Source of the DNA: an uncultured Rhizobium sp.
GTDB taxonomy: Bacteria; Pseudomonadota; Alphaproteobacteria; Rhizobiales; Rhizobiaceae
Reading direction: 5' to 3'
Length of the DNA: 64,000 nt
Assembly (NCBI GenBank): GCA_945952045.1
Contig: CAMFHE010000025.1
Location: forward strand, 1-64,000
A program made the translations under genes and the position numbers. A model generated the notes under the pieces. It ran no database searches. It was not told the DNA's origin and saw nothing but the letters and a program-made list of their open reading frames with translations. Below, piece by piece: positions 1 through 8,577 of the stretch (position 1 is the stretch's first letter; each line of letters opens with the position of its first letter).

Positions 1-71
1 TCTGAGGCTCATAAGTCATACTTCATGAAGGATCACTTTTCAGGGGGCAGACCAATCGTTGAAACTTAAGC

Positions 72-428
72 TTACTGCTTGCAGGGCCATGCCTTCCGGA
101 TCGCGTCCGACGCCAACGCTGCCGCAGGCCATTGCCTTTGTTCCGGGTGCTTTTCAAGGTGTTGGCAAACCACATCCGCCAATTGCCCCGCCCGGACATC
201 CACGGGCAAACAGACGAATTCCTTTGGATCGAAGGGTTTGCCGGTCACATCGGGAATGGTGCCGAATGCGACCTCCCGATCATAGACACCAATCACATAG
301 GACAGGATGGCGGTCCGATTGGACTTACACAGATCGTATGCCTTGTTCCCATCCCAAAACTGCCCGTGGGCCGAGGTAGCAACCAGCCCGGATATCAAGA
401 GCAGGACAGCAAGTTTTGGTGTCTTCAT
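72..428 (-). CDS. Rap1a/Tai-like exported small protein
   Basis: A 118-residue protein with an N-terminal signal peptide (hydrophobic residues 7-16, cleavage probably after SAHG). The mature part has four cysteines (DLC, FVC, VVC and the C-terminal WPC). The helical pattern with a YVIGVYD segment and a C-terminal AxxAIRKAWPC resembles the Rap1a/Tai immunity-protein fold, which in Serratia neutralises type VI effectors. No effector or type VI gene lies nearby, so I take only the fold and an exported location as supported. It stands alone, codirectional with the gene at 737-2677 but separated by 308 bases. The start has only a weak ribosome-binding site. Confidence 0.65.
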   Translation of the reverse strand: MKTPKLAVLLLISGLVATSAHGQFWDGNKAYDLCKSNRTAILSYVIGVYDREVAFGTIPDVTGKPFDPKEFVCLPVDVRAGQLADVVCQHLEKHPEQRQWPAAALASDAIRKAWPCKQ

Positions 429-736
429 CGAACTACAATCTCACAACGGGCCTCATTCAGAAAGCGATAGGAGGGGCAATTGTTGAATTCGTTGGAGTAT
501 GCCGCAACGAGACATTCTGCGTTTCCCTGATTTTCCCCTTTATTGAGCGTATGCGACGAGCAGCCGATCTTGGCGGCTACAGACTATATGCTGCCGTCCG
601 CCGCAAGGATGGGCAGCGTTATGATCCCTTATCATTCGAACGGCGCGGATCTCGGATGAAAACGGTGTCACCGTCTTGGCTGTCAGAGACCCCGCTTCTC
701 AGGGTTTGAGCTTCAGGTAAAGCCAGGCCGGTTGAA
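429..736. other. gene-free spacer
   Basis: A stretch of 308 bases between the Rap1a-like gene and the DUF4139 gene. The open frame at 416-709 on the plus strand has no recognisable domain, no good ribosome-binding site and poor codon use, so I do not call a gene. It presumably holds the promoter of the Rap1a-like gene and the 3' end of the DUF4139 transcript. I see no terminator with a U-tract. Confidence 0.5.
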
Positions 737-2677
737 TCAAAACGTCCTTATTATATTCTCCACCTGCGCGGTGAAGTCGTCCAGAACCTTGCGTTGTTCG
801 ACCCGTTCGCTCTCGATTGAACCGAGCTTGTCCTCAAGTACGTTCAACTGTTTGTCGAAGCGGTTTTTCGTATCGCCTTCTCCGACCGCTTGCAGATTTT
901 CGCGAACCCTTGCCTGCTCGTCAGACGTCCGGCTGTAGTCCTGATCCAGCATCTGCAGCTTTTCTTGAGCATCGTTCTGGCTGCGGCGTGCCTTGGCGAG
1001 GTCGGCGAGCTTTGCCTTTGTCTCGGGATCGACCGCTGCCTGTTGCCAGCTCAGCAGGGTGAAAGCGTCGGCATCGATCAATGAGATTGTCTCGTCATTG
1101 ACGATTTCGAACCGCGTCTCCACGGTCTTCTTCTCGCCGGCTTTCAGTTTGGCCTTGATGCGATAGTCGCTGATGGTGGCTTCATCCTGTCCATCGGCCT
1201 TGAATTCCCATCCGTCGCGCTTTGGAACTTCGACGACGACTGTGCGCTCGCCATCCTGAGCCCCGGTAATGGCATAGGTTGCAGTCTCTACCGTGGATGA
1301 TTTCGTGTGGATCATACCGTCGACCACCTTGAGGCTGACGATCCGCCGGCTCGTCGTCACCGATGGATCGACATTGACTTTCTGGTCGATCGCAAAGCTG
1401 ACGGACTGTTTTTCATCGCGGGGGAGTCCGTTGATCTGTGCATCGCCGACATATCCGACCTTGCCGTCATACACGGTCATAATGCCCTGCGGCAGGCTGA
1501 TCCCGGCATTGTTTTCGATCAGGGCAGCGGCGGCGGGATGCCCGCTCGCCATGCCTGCCCGATAGAGCGAGACCATTTCGGCCTTCACGCCTTGATCGAG
1601 AATCGGAACGGAGATCGTATCGCCATTCTTGATATCGTAAGTTCCTTTCAGCGCGAATGTCGAGGTGACATCCTGTTCCGCGGCATTTGCCTGTTGACCA
1701 CCGGCCATTGCAAACGGGGCCGGAGCCTCCATGATCACCGCATCAGCCATCGGCGCTGCCCCGGCCAGATTTGCAGTGCCGAAACTGCGCTTGGCCATGA
1801 CAGGCTTTGCCATCGCCCCGGCTGGCAGACTTGCCGCCGCGGTATCGACCTGCACTTCGGTGCGGTCACGCATGAAATGTTTATGCAGCGCCTGTTTGAG
1901 GGTAACCGGTTTGCCCGACGAAAGTGTCACGCCGACGCCGTTCCAGTCCTCACCAGATGCGTTTTCGAAGACGGCCCAGGCTTGGAGGCGAACTTCACCT
2001 TCCTTGCTGGTCACGAGGCGATAGGACGTCTTCCAGATGGGTGCTGCAACGACATAGGAGATATCGACGTTCCGTGACGCCGATCCGTCGAGTTTCAGAG
2101 TGACCGTTCGTGCGCCATCGGTGTTGCCCTTGGCGATCACATTCATGGCCGTCTTCAGCTTGGCTTTCACGGTGGCGTCTAGAATCTCGACCTTCGTTCC
2201 CGGTAGGGGCGCCATGGCGATTTCAGCGTCATCGGTCAGAAGGGAGAGTTGCCACGTCTTGGGCGTTTTTTCGGCTTCGCTTGCCGTCACGCCGAGGACG
2301 ACACCCTCCTTGTCTCCAGCCTTGACCCGCGTACCCTTGAGGGCATCCAGCAGCTTGGGCATTGAGGACAAGTCCGAAGCCTTGAACGGCAGCGAACGGA
2401 AGGTTTCTTCCAGCGGATTTGGACCCGCGAGCGACAGGTTCTTGACCTGCCCCTTCCCGTCCCGAACGACCAGGCTTTTCAGGACATCATCGACTTGGTC
2501 GAGCGGAACTTCGATGGTGATTTCAGAATCTTCGCCCACCTCTGCAGACCTTACAATTTCAGCCAGGCCGCCCGACGACAAGGTCACGGACTTTACCGGT
2601 CCATTGACAGCGGCGAAGGCGGTTGTCGAAATGAGAGCAAAGAAAAGGCTTGGAAGAATGCGTCCCGTAATTGTCAT
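737..2677 (-). CDS. DUF4139 domain exported protein
   Basis: A 646-residue protein of the DUF4139 family (mucoidy-inhibitor-like), usually exported and of unknown function. The chosen ATG starts MTITGRILPSLFF, giving a clean signal peptide ending in an AFAA cleavage motif. It has a GGGGAGA ribosome-binding site; an upstream in-frame ATG would add 21 implausible residues. After an N-terminal beta-rich segment, residues 180-330 and 380-540 carry the DUF4139 pattern (APIWKTSYRL, VFENASGEDW, ETRFEIVNDE). The last 90 residues form a charged coiled coil (repeated E/K/Q heptads, LNVLEDKLGSIESERVEQR). It is transcribed divergently from msrB. Nothing nearby gives a specific role. Confidence 0.75.
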   Translation of the reverse strand: MTITGRILPSLFFALISTTAFAAVNGPVKSVTLSSGGLAEIVRSAEVGEDSEITIEVPLDQVDDVLKSLVVRDGKGQVKNLSLAGPNPLEETFRSLPFKASDLSSMPKLLDALKGTRVKAGDKEGVVLGVTASEAEKTPKTWQLSLLTDDAEIAMAPLPGTKVEILDATVKAKLKTAMNVIAKGNTDGARTVTLKLDGSASRNVDISYVVAAPIWKTSYRLVTSKEGEVRLQAWAVFENASGEDWNGVGVTLSSGKPVTLKQALHKHFMRDRTEVQVDTAAASLPAGAMAKPVMAKRSFGTANLAGAAPMADAVIMEAPAPFAMAGGQQANAAEQDVTSTFALKGTYDIKNGDTISVPILDQGVKAEMVSLYRAGMASGHPAAAALIENNAGISLPQGIMTVYDGKVGYVGDAQINGLPRDEKQSVSFAIDQKVNVDPSVTTSRRIVSLKVVDGMIHTKSSTVETATYAITGAQDGERTVVVEVPKRDGWEFKADGQDEATISDYRIKAKLKAGEKKTVETRFEIVNDETISLIDADAFTLLSWQQAAVDPETKAKLADLAKARRSQNDAQEKLQMLDQDYSRTSDEQARVRENLQAVGEGDTKNRFDKQLNVLEDKLGSIESERVEQRKVLDDFTAQVENIIRTF

Positions 2678-2868
2678 GAAATCTCCCCGGCATTGACGAC
2701 AGCGATGCGAAAAGCAGCTCCCGGCCGCCCTTTGCCACACACCATAGTAGCTTTTGGCGTTAAGTGAGGCAAAGGAGCGGCAACCTATCCTGGTTCGACT
2801 CTGAGCCGCGCCGGAGAAAATTGATTTTAGCCCCGCCTTTCACATTTCCGTGTTTCGCGATGACGCGT

Positions 2869-2894
2869 GTAACCGAACAGGCAAACTCCTCGTA
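2869..2894 (+). promoter_or_regulatory. candidate ECF-sigma promoter of the msrB-dipZ-msrA operon
   Basis: GTAACC at 2869-2874, a 16-base spacer, then CGTA at 2891-2894, ending 38 bases before the msrB ATG. The arrangement resembles the GTAACC-N16-CGAA type used by alphaproteobacterial ECF sigma factors that control methionine sulfoxide reductases. No such sigma gene is in the window. The similarity is by eye. Confidence 0.45.
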
Positions 2895-2932
2895 CTTACA
2901 TCTGTGACCACGTTTAACGGGAGATGTTAGCG

Positions 2933-3433
2933 ATGATGAGCAGGCGTATATTCTTGGCAAGCAGCGCGGTCTTGACTGTTGGAGCAGGTATCGGTGCCAG
3001 CCTTGGTTCGGGAACGACAGCCAAGGCGGCTGCGGAAAGCTTCCCCGTTACGCATACCGACGACGAATGGCGCAAACTGCTGACGCCGGATCAGTACAAC
3101 GTCCTGCGCCAGGAGGGTACGGAATACCCAAACTCCAGCGAGTTGCTAACGGAACATCGCAAGGGGATATTCGCCTGTGCGGGTTGCGATCAAAATGCCT
3201 TCTCATCCGAAACCAAGTTCGACAGCGGCACGGGTTGGCCCAGCTTCTGGGCTCCGATCGACAACGCCATCGGGATCAGCCGCGACACGTCCTTCGGCAT
3301 GACGCGCGATGCTGTCCATTGCAGCAGTTGCGGCGGCCATCTCGGCCATGTCTTCAATGACGGCCCGAAGCCGACGGGGCTTCGATACTGCATGAACGGT
3401 GTCGCGATGAAATTCCATCCGGCGGCCGCCTGA
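2933..3433 (+). CDS. msrB: peptide-methionine (R)-S-oxide reductase, Tat-exported
   Basis: A 166-residue MsrB that reduces the R-diastereomer of methionine sulfoxide in proteins. The N-terminus carries a twin-arginine signal (SRRIFLASS), so it acts in the periplasm. The catalytic domain shows two zinc CxxC pairs (CAGC and CSSC), the GTGWPSF motif and the catalytic cysteine in RYCMNG. The ATG at 2933 is preferred because CGGGAGA lies 8 bases upstream; a second ATG follows at 2936 and an earlier one at 2924 would overlap the ribosome-binding site. It leads a three-gene repair operon with the thiol-electron supplier at 3464 and msrA at 5379. The ECF-type promoter just upstream suggests induction by oxidative or hypochlorite-like stress. 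Confidence 0.93.
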   Translation: MMSRRIFLASSAVLTVGAGIGASLGSGTTAKAAAESFPVTHTDDEWRKLLTPDQYNVLRQEGTEYPNSSELLTEHRKGIFACAGCDQNAFSSETKFDSGTGWPSFWAPIDNAIGISRDTSFGMTRDAVHCSSCGGHLGHVFNDGPKPTGLRYCMNGVAMKFHPAAA

Positions 3434-3463
3434 GCCATTTACGGCGTCACTGAAAGTAAAATC

Positions 3464-5365
3464 ATGATCTTATTCATCCTGGCCTATCTTGGCGGCGTTC
3501 TGACGATCGTCAGCCCGTGCATCCTCCCGGTTCTGCCTTTCGTCTTTGCGCGGGCAGGACAGCCCTTCTTGCGCAGCACTTTGCCCATGCTGGTCGGCAT
3601 GGCCATTACCTTCGCGGGTGTTGCGACGCTTGCCGCTGTCGGTGGAGGATGGGCGGTCGCAGCCAACGAGTATGGCCGATATGCCGCCATGGTTCTGCTT
3701 GCGGTGTTCGGGATCATCCTGCTCTTTCCCTCGGTAGCGGAAAGGATAACCCGCCCTCTGGTGTCTCTCGGCGCAAGCTTGTCGCAAACGGCGGATCGCA
3801 GCAACAGAGCCGGGGCAAATATCGGCGCCTCTTTCCTTCTGGGTGTCGCAACCGGTCTGCTTTGGGCGCCGTGCGCGGGTCCGGTGCTCGGCCTTATCTT
3901 GACGGGCGCCGCTCTGAACGGTGCAAACCTCGCAACGACTGGCCTGCTGAGCGCCTATGCGCTGGGGGCCGCGACATCGCTCGCACTCGCGCTCATCGTC
4001 GGCGGCCGCATTTACCAGTTTATGAAACGCTCAATCGGTGTCGGCGAGTGGCTGCGGCGCGGCGTTGGCGCTGCTGTCCTCGTCGCCGTCGTCGCTATCT
4101 TCTTCAGCGTCGATACGGGTTTTCTGACCCGGGTCTCGCTGCAAAGCACGGCATCGGTCGAGCAGAAGTTGATTGAAACCTTACACCCGCAATCAGGCGG
4201 GGCAGCGGCCCCCGGCGGCGCGATGAAACCCTCGAGGACAATGACCGCGCAGGAAAACCAAGGCGCGATGATGAGCGCCAACAACGACCAGATGATGATG
4301 TCAGGCAACAGCCCCGCGATGATGTCGGGGAACGTCCCGGCCATGATGAGCGGGTCGAATGCGATGATGATGCAGGGCAAGCCCGGCGGCGATCAGGCCG
4401 AGACGCTTCCCGTCGAAGCGCTGACGCCCTCGCTGGGGGGTGCTGTCGAGTGGTTGAACTCGTCACCACTCACCATGGATCAGCTCAAGGGCAAGGTCGT
4501 TCTGGTCGATTTCTGGACCTATTCCTGCATCAACTGCCTGCGCGCAATTCCCTATGTTCGTGCCTGGGCTGATAAGTACAAGGATCAGGGACTGGTGGTC
4601 ATTGGCGTCCACGCCCCCGAATTCGCCTTTGAAAAGCGGATCGACAACGTCAAGAAGGCAACGTCCGATCTCAGCATCGGCTACCCCGTCGCAATCGACA
4701 ACAATTATGCGATCTGGCGTGCCTTCAACAACCAGTATTGGCCTGCGCACTACTTCATCGACGCCGAGGGGAGAGTGCGTCATCATCATTTCGGCGAAGG
4801 TGACTACGATCAATCCGAGAAGGTGATCCAGCAATTGTTGGCTGAAGCCGGACACAAGAATGTTGCGACCGGCATTGTCGATGTGAAGGCGACGGGGGCA
4901 GAAGCGGCATCGGTCCAGGCTGACGTGCAGTCGCCGGAAACCTATGTCGGCTATATTCGCGCGCAGAACTTCCTTGGGACCATCGTTCCGGATGTGGCGC
5001 AAAACTACGCCGCCGAAACACCACGCCGCAACGAATGGGGACTGACGGGTAACTGGAAGGTTGGACCGGAACAGGCAATGCTGTCGGGAAATGGCGGCAG
5101 CATTTATTACCGGTTCCATGCGCGCGACCTGTACCTCGTTCTCGGTCCCGGCGCAGATGGCAAGCCTGTGCGCTTCACAGTCACGATCGATGGCAAGCCG
5201 CCCGGTGAAAACCATGGCATGGATACCGATGCGGAAGGAAACGGAACTGTCACAGGGCAGCGGCTTTATCAGCTCGTGCGCCAGAATGGCCCGGTGGGCG
5301 ACCATACATTTGAAATCCGCTTCCAGGACCCAGGTCTTGAAGCCTACGCATTTACCTTCGGTTGA
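3464..5365 (+). CDS. dipZ: DipZ-type CcdA-thioredoxin fusion with Met-rich linker
   Basis: A 633-residue membrane protein that moves electrons from cytoplasmic thioredoxin to the periplasm. Residues 1-235 are a CcdA-type transmembrane domain with the conserved cysteine motifs SPCILPVLP and APCAGPVLG. Residues about 320-460 are a thioredoxin/TlpA domain with the active site CINC (Cys355, Cys358) in a WTYSCINCLRA context. Residues about 490-633 match the beta-sandwich C-terminal domain of DipZ proteins. Between the membrane and thioredoxin domains lies a low-complexity linker with 14 methionines in residues 254-303, in repeats such as MMSGN. Its place between msrB and msrA says that it powers the exported Msr enzymes. 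The linker may be an oxidant trap or copper ligand; that is inference. Confidence 0.9.
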   Translation: MILFILAYLGGVLTIVSPCILPVLPFVFARAGQPFLRSTLPMLVGMAITFAGVATLAAVGGGWAVAANEYGRYAAMVLLAVFGIILLFPSVAERITRPLVSLGASLSQTADRSNRAGANIGASFLLGVATGLLWAPCAGPVLGLILTGAALNGANLATTGLLSAYALGAATSLALALIVGGRIYQFMKRSIGVGEWLRRGVGAAVLVAVVAIFFSVDTGFLTRVSLQSTASVEQKLIETLHPQSGGAAAPGGAMKPSRTMTAQENQGAMMSANNDQMMMSGNSPAMMSGNVPAMMSGSNAMMMQGKPGGDQAETLPVEALTPSLGGAVEWLNSSPLTMDQLKGKVVLVDFWTYSCINCLRAIPYVRAWADKYKDQGLVVIGVHAPEFAFEKRIDNVKKATSDLSIGYPVAIDNNYAIWRAFNNQYWPAHYFIDAEGRVRHHHFGEGDYDQSEKVIQQLLAEAGHKNVATGIVDVKATGAEAASVQADVQSPETYVGYIRAQNFLGTIVPDVAQNYAAETPRRNEWGLTGNWKVGPEQAMLSGNGGSIYYRFHARDLYLVLGPGADGKPVRFTVTIDGKPPGENHGMDTDAEGNGTVTGQRLYQLVRQNGPVGDHTFEIRFQDPGLEAYAFTFG

Positions 5366-5378
5366 GGAGACGTCACCA

Positions 5379-6103
5379 ATGAAGAGAACGATCAAAGCAC
5401 CACTCGCTCTTTCAATCCTAGCCATCAGCGCTCTTGCGCTTTGCAGCGTTGCCATCAACGTGCGGATGGCTGTCGCTCAAGAAGGGATCGCTATTCCAGC
5501 GCCTGTCGTCGAAGAGCAGGCGGGATCGATGTCCACCGAAACGGCCGTATTTGCCGGCGGTTGCTTCTGGGGCGTTCAAGGCGTCTTCCAGCATGTCGAG
5601 GGCGTTACCAACGCTGTCTCCGGCTATGCCGGGGTGCGAAGGAAACCGCGCAATATGAAACGGTTGGCTCAGGCAACACGGGCCATGCCGAATCCGTGCG
5701 CGTCACATTCGATCCTCGCAAAGTTAGCTACGGACATCTTCTGCAGGTGTATTTCTCCGTCGCTCACGATCCGACGCAGTTGAACCGGCAAGGGCCGGAC
5801 ACGGGAACGCAATACCGTTCCACGATTTTTCCGAAGAGCGATGAACAGGCCCGGGTCGCCAAAGCCTATATTGAGCAATTGAACAAGGCACGCGTGTTCG
5901 ACGCGGCTATTGTGACAACAATTGAGCCTGACAAAACGTTCTATCCTGCAGAGGGTTACCACCAGGACTTTCTGACGAATAATCCGGGCTATCCCTATAT
6001 CGTCTATAACGACATGCCCAAGATCGAGAACCTCAAGACGATTTTCCCGAAGGACTATCGCGACAAGCCGATCCTCGTTGCACAGGCAGGCCTCGGCGAA
6101 TGA
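5379..6103 (+). pseudogene. msrA: peptide-methionine (S)-S-oxide reductase, frameshifted
   Basis: An MsrA gene interrupted by one frameshift. The first frame (from ATG 5379) encodes a signal-anchor, then AVFAGGCFWGVQGVF with the catalytic cysteine, and runs to SGYAG. The expected continuation, KETAQYETVGSGNTGHAES through the C-terminal part, lies in the minus-one frame and stops at 6103. The break is at GGGG (5631-5634). One extra G would restore GYAGGAKETAQYE, so one G is missing from a homopolymer. Unrepaired, translation ends at 5783 with a short nonsense tail. It could be a sequencing error, a true null allele or a slippage switch. The start follows GAGGAGA and it is the last gene of the msrB-dipZ-msrA operon. 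Confidence 0.85.
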
Positions 6104-6123
6104 GCCTAGGCTTGCGACGGCTC

Positions 6124-6149
6124 ATCGGCCGATAGGTCCGATATTTTTT
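6124..6149 (+). terminator. probable terminator after msrA
   Basis: ATCGGCC and GGTCCGAT pair around a GATA loop with one bulged base, followed closely by six Ts (6144-6149). It lies 21 bases after the msrA stop. Confidence 0.55.
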
Positions 6150-6164
6150 CAGGTCCGCCAATTG

Positions 6165-6192
6165 GATATCGCCGTTTTCGAGCGGCGATATC
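6165..6192. repeat. perfect inverted repeat between convergent genes
   Basis: Arms GATATCGCCG (6165-6174) and CGGCGATATC (6183-6192) with an 8-base loop, between the ends of msrA and the LacI-type gene. No U-tract follows on either strand, so it is a stable mRNA 3' hairpin or a transcription barrier rather than a classical terminator. Confidence 0.5.
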
Positions 6193-6217
6193 AGATGCTC
6201 CCAAAGGATGGACGCAC

Positions 6218-7237
6218 TTAGCCCATTCTTTCCATGATAGGCGGCACCTTGATGACAACGGTGTCGCTGGAATTGGAATCGATCAGATCGAAGACAATCT
6301 CCAGCATTTTCGGAACGTCCTGCCGCACCATTTCGATATGATCGCCAAGCATGGCGACGAAGGGGTCCCAGTCGAAACAGCCAAGATGCGGCACGCCGTT
6401 GGCGTAATGGCCTGAGCGGCGTATCCAGCGCATGACGCCTTCCAGCGAAATCGTTGAATTGACGAACATGCCATGCGGCATGCGACTGGTTTTCTCGGCG
6501 AGCCTTTGCATGGCGCTCTCGGCCTTTTCCGGCGCGTAACCGCAAGTCTGCACGAAAGCCTCATCGACCGGGATACCAGCTTGCGCATGGGCCTCGCGAA
6601 AGCCGCGCACGCGCTCGATCGTATTGTGGTCGGAGCCGCGACCGCCCACGAAAAGCAACGGCGCCTTTTCCCCATATTCGCGCTCGCAATTGGCGAGCAC
6701 CCGCCGCGTCAACTCCAGCGCGCCCTCGTAATTGTTGGAGATCACCGATGGTGCGCGCGAGCCGGGAAGATCGAGGTTGATGGTCCGCACGCCCGCACCC
6801 GCGCAGAGATCGGCAATGCGGTCGGGATCCGTGGCACCCGTCGCGATCAGGCAATCGACCTGATAGGACAGCATTGTCCGCGCCGCTTCCACTTCCAGCT
6901 CGGGATCGCGCATCGTGCAGGTGATGATCGGGAAAAGACCGCGCTCGCGGGCCCGCACCTCGAATTGCTCGACGATGGAGCCAAAGTAGCGGTTATCGTA
7001 TTTCGGCACGATCATGCCGATGATCTTCGATCGCTCGCGACGCAAGACGCTCGCCTGCATGTTGAGCGCGTAACCCTGCTCTTCGGCCAGTTTGGTGATC
7101 TTTTCCGCAAGCTGGGCGCTGATCCGCCGCTTCTTCCAGTTGCCGTTCAAGACGGCGCTTACAGCACTGGCCGACGTGCCTGCAAGCTCTGCGAGATCAT
7201 AAATGGTCGTCCTTTTCGAGGTGGGCGTGCGAGTCAC
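6218..7237 (-). CDS. LacI-family repressor of the ribitol operon
   Basis: A 339-residue LacI/PurR regulator. The helix-turn-helix with hinge is at residues 9-60 (TTIYDLAELAGTSASAVSAVLNG), followed by a periplasmic-binding-protein-like ligand domain. No in-frame ATG fits. A GTG at 7237, preceded by GGAGA, gives the correct family N-terminus. It is divergent from the ribitol transporter genes. The intergenic region contains two tandem 18-bp palindromes centred on CG, typical LacI-family operators. Family logic predicts that it represses the 7518-13140 operon, and perhaps itself, until the polyol or its phosphate is bound. The ligand assignment rests on the enzymes downstream. Confidence 0.88.
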   Translation of the reverse strand: MTRTPTSKRTTIYDLAELAGTSASAVSAVLNGNWKKRRISAQLAEKITKLAEEQGYALNMQASVLRRERSKIIGMIVPKYDNRYFGSIVEQFEVRARERGLFPIITCTMRDPELEVEAARTMLSYQVDCLIATGATDPDRIADLCAGAGVRTINLDLPGSRAPSVISNNYEGALELTRRVLANCEREYGEKAPLLFVGGRGSDHNTIERVRGFREAHAQAGIPVDEAFVQTCGYAPEKAESAMQRLAEKTSRMPHGMFVNSTISLEGVMRWIRRSGHYANGVPHLGCFDWDPFVAMLGDHIEMVRQDVPKMLEIVFDLIDSNSSDTVVIKVPPIMERMG

Positions 7238-7262
7238 ATTTCGTCTCCATTTCAAACCCACC

Positions 7263-7289
7263 TTGACACCAATAACGTTTGATGACAAT
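7263..7289 (+). promoter_or_regulatory. candidate promoter of the ribitol operon
   Basis: A perfect TTGACA at 7263-7268 is followed after 15 bases by a weak GACAAT (7284-7289). It lies directly before the two operators, as expected for repression by steric block. The -10 assignment is uncertain. Confidence 0.35.
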
Positions 7290-7291
7290 TC

Positions 7292-7331
7292 TGCTTCATC
7301 GATGAAGCAAGCGTGCTTCATCGATGAAGTA
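7292..7331. promoter_or_regulatory. tandem LacI-type operators
   Basis: 7292-7309 reads TGCTTCATCGATGAAGCA, a perfect 18-bp palindrome with a central CG. 7314-7331 is the same but for one base at the end (GTA for GCA). The centres are 22 bp apart, close to two helical turns, so two dimers would sit on the same DNA face. The pair lies in the divergent region between the LacI gene and the transporter operon. Confidence 0.8.
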
Positions 7332-7517
7332 GCCAAAATTGTGAGGCTGACTCAAGGGAGGAGCCAGATCGAACTTCGAAGGATCGAGCGCTGCAGTTGC
7401 GCTGCAGCGAACGAGAATCTGCGCGCATTTTGCGGGTGGAGCCGGTCGGGGGTCGTCGCTTCTGGAGACTTGAGCGCTGGCGCAAACGAACTTGAAAACA
7501 ACCGTGGAGGAACCCCA

Positions 7518-8564
7518 ATGAAAATGCTGTCCATCCTGCTCGCCACGACCGGCCTCGCCCTGTCGGTCGGTAGCGCAGCCTTCGCTCAGGAAAAAGCGAC
7601 GGTCGCCTTCCTGATGCCTGACCAGGCCTCGACCCGTTACGAGCAGCACGATTATCCCGGCTTCAAGGCCGAGATGGAAAAGCTGTGCTCGACCTGCACT
7701 GTCATCTACCAGAACGCCAATGCCGACGTGGCGCTTCAGCAGCAGCAATTCAACTCCGTGATCGCTCAGGGCGCCAAGGTTATTGTTCTCGATCCGGTCG
7801 ATTCGGCGGCTGCCGCAGCGCTTGTCGAAATCGCTCATTCCCAGGACGTGAAAGTCATCGCCTATGACCGCCCGATCCCTGACAAGCCGGCCGATTACTA
7901 TGTCTCCTTCGACAACCAGGGCATCGGCAAGGCCATCGCGCAGTCGCTGGTCGACCACCTGAAAGCCAAGGGCGTTCCGGATGGCGCGGGCGTGCTGGAG
8001 ATCAACGGTTCTCCGACAGACGCCGCCGCCGGCCTGATCCGCGACGGCATCCACGAAGCTCTTTCCGCCTCGCCTTACAAGACGCTGGCCGAGTTCGACA
8101 CGCCGGAATGGGCGCCGCCGAAGGCACAGGAATGGGCCGCCGGTCAGATCACCCGCTTCGGCGACCAGATCAAGGGCATCGTGGCCGCCAATGACGGCAC
8201 GGGTGGCGGCGCGATTGCTGCGCTGAAGGCCGCCGGCGTCAAGGAGATGCCGCCGGTAACGGGCAACGATGCGACCATTGCCGCGTTGCAGCTGATCATC
8301 TCCGGCGACCAGTACAATACGATCTCCAAACCGTCGGAAATCGTTGCTGCTGCCGCTGCGAACGTCGCGGTAAAGCTGCTCAAGGGCGAAACCCCGGAAT
8401 CGACCCAGAAGCTCTATGAGACGCCGTCGCAGCTTTTCGTTCCCGCAGTCGTGACGGCTGAGAACATCAAGGCCGAGATTTTCGACAAGGGTATCAACAA
8501 GCCGGAAGAAGTCTGCACCGGCGAATATGTCGATGGCTGCCGCAAGCTCGGTATCATCAAGTAA
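7518..8564 (+). CDS. polyol/sugar ABC transporter substrate-binding protein
   Basis: A 348-residue periplasmic binding protein of the ribose/xylose/fructose class (Peripla_BP_4). A Sec signal peptide ends in AFAQ. The mature protein starts KATVAFLMPDQ, and the ligand-domain strands (KVIVLDPVDS, KVIAYDRPI, GIVAANDGTGGGAIAALK) are in the usual order. A GGAGGAA ribosome-binding site precedes the ATG. It is the first gene of the operon under the tandem operators. The later genes encode ribitol 2-dehydrogenase and a ribulokinase, so I infer that the ligand is ribitol rather than an aldose. An intercistronic hairpin follows it. Confidence 0.88.
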   Translation: MKMLSILLATTGLALSVGSAAFAQEKATVAFLMPDQASTRYEQHDYPGFKAEMEKLCSTCTVIYQNANADVALQQQQFNSVIAQGAKVIVLDPVDSAAAAALVEIAHSQDVKVIAYDRPIPDKPADYYVSFDNQGIGKAIAQSLVDHLKAKGVPDGAGVLEINGSPTDAAAGLIRDGIHEALSASPYKTLAEFDTPEWAPPKAQEWAAGQITRFGDQIKGIVAANDGTGGGAIAALKAAGVKEMPPVTGNDATIAALQLIISGDQYNTISKPSEIVAAAAANVAVKLLKGETPESTQKLYETPSQLFVPAVVTAENIKAEIFDKGINKPEEVCTGEYVDGCRKLGIIK

Positions 8565-8577
8565 ACTCGCCCTTTTT

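Noticed and set aside
416..709. 97-codon plus-strand frame
   Set aside because: It has no domain and poor start context; it was left as spacer.
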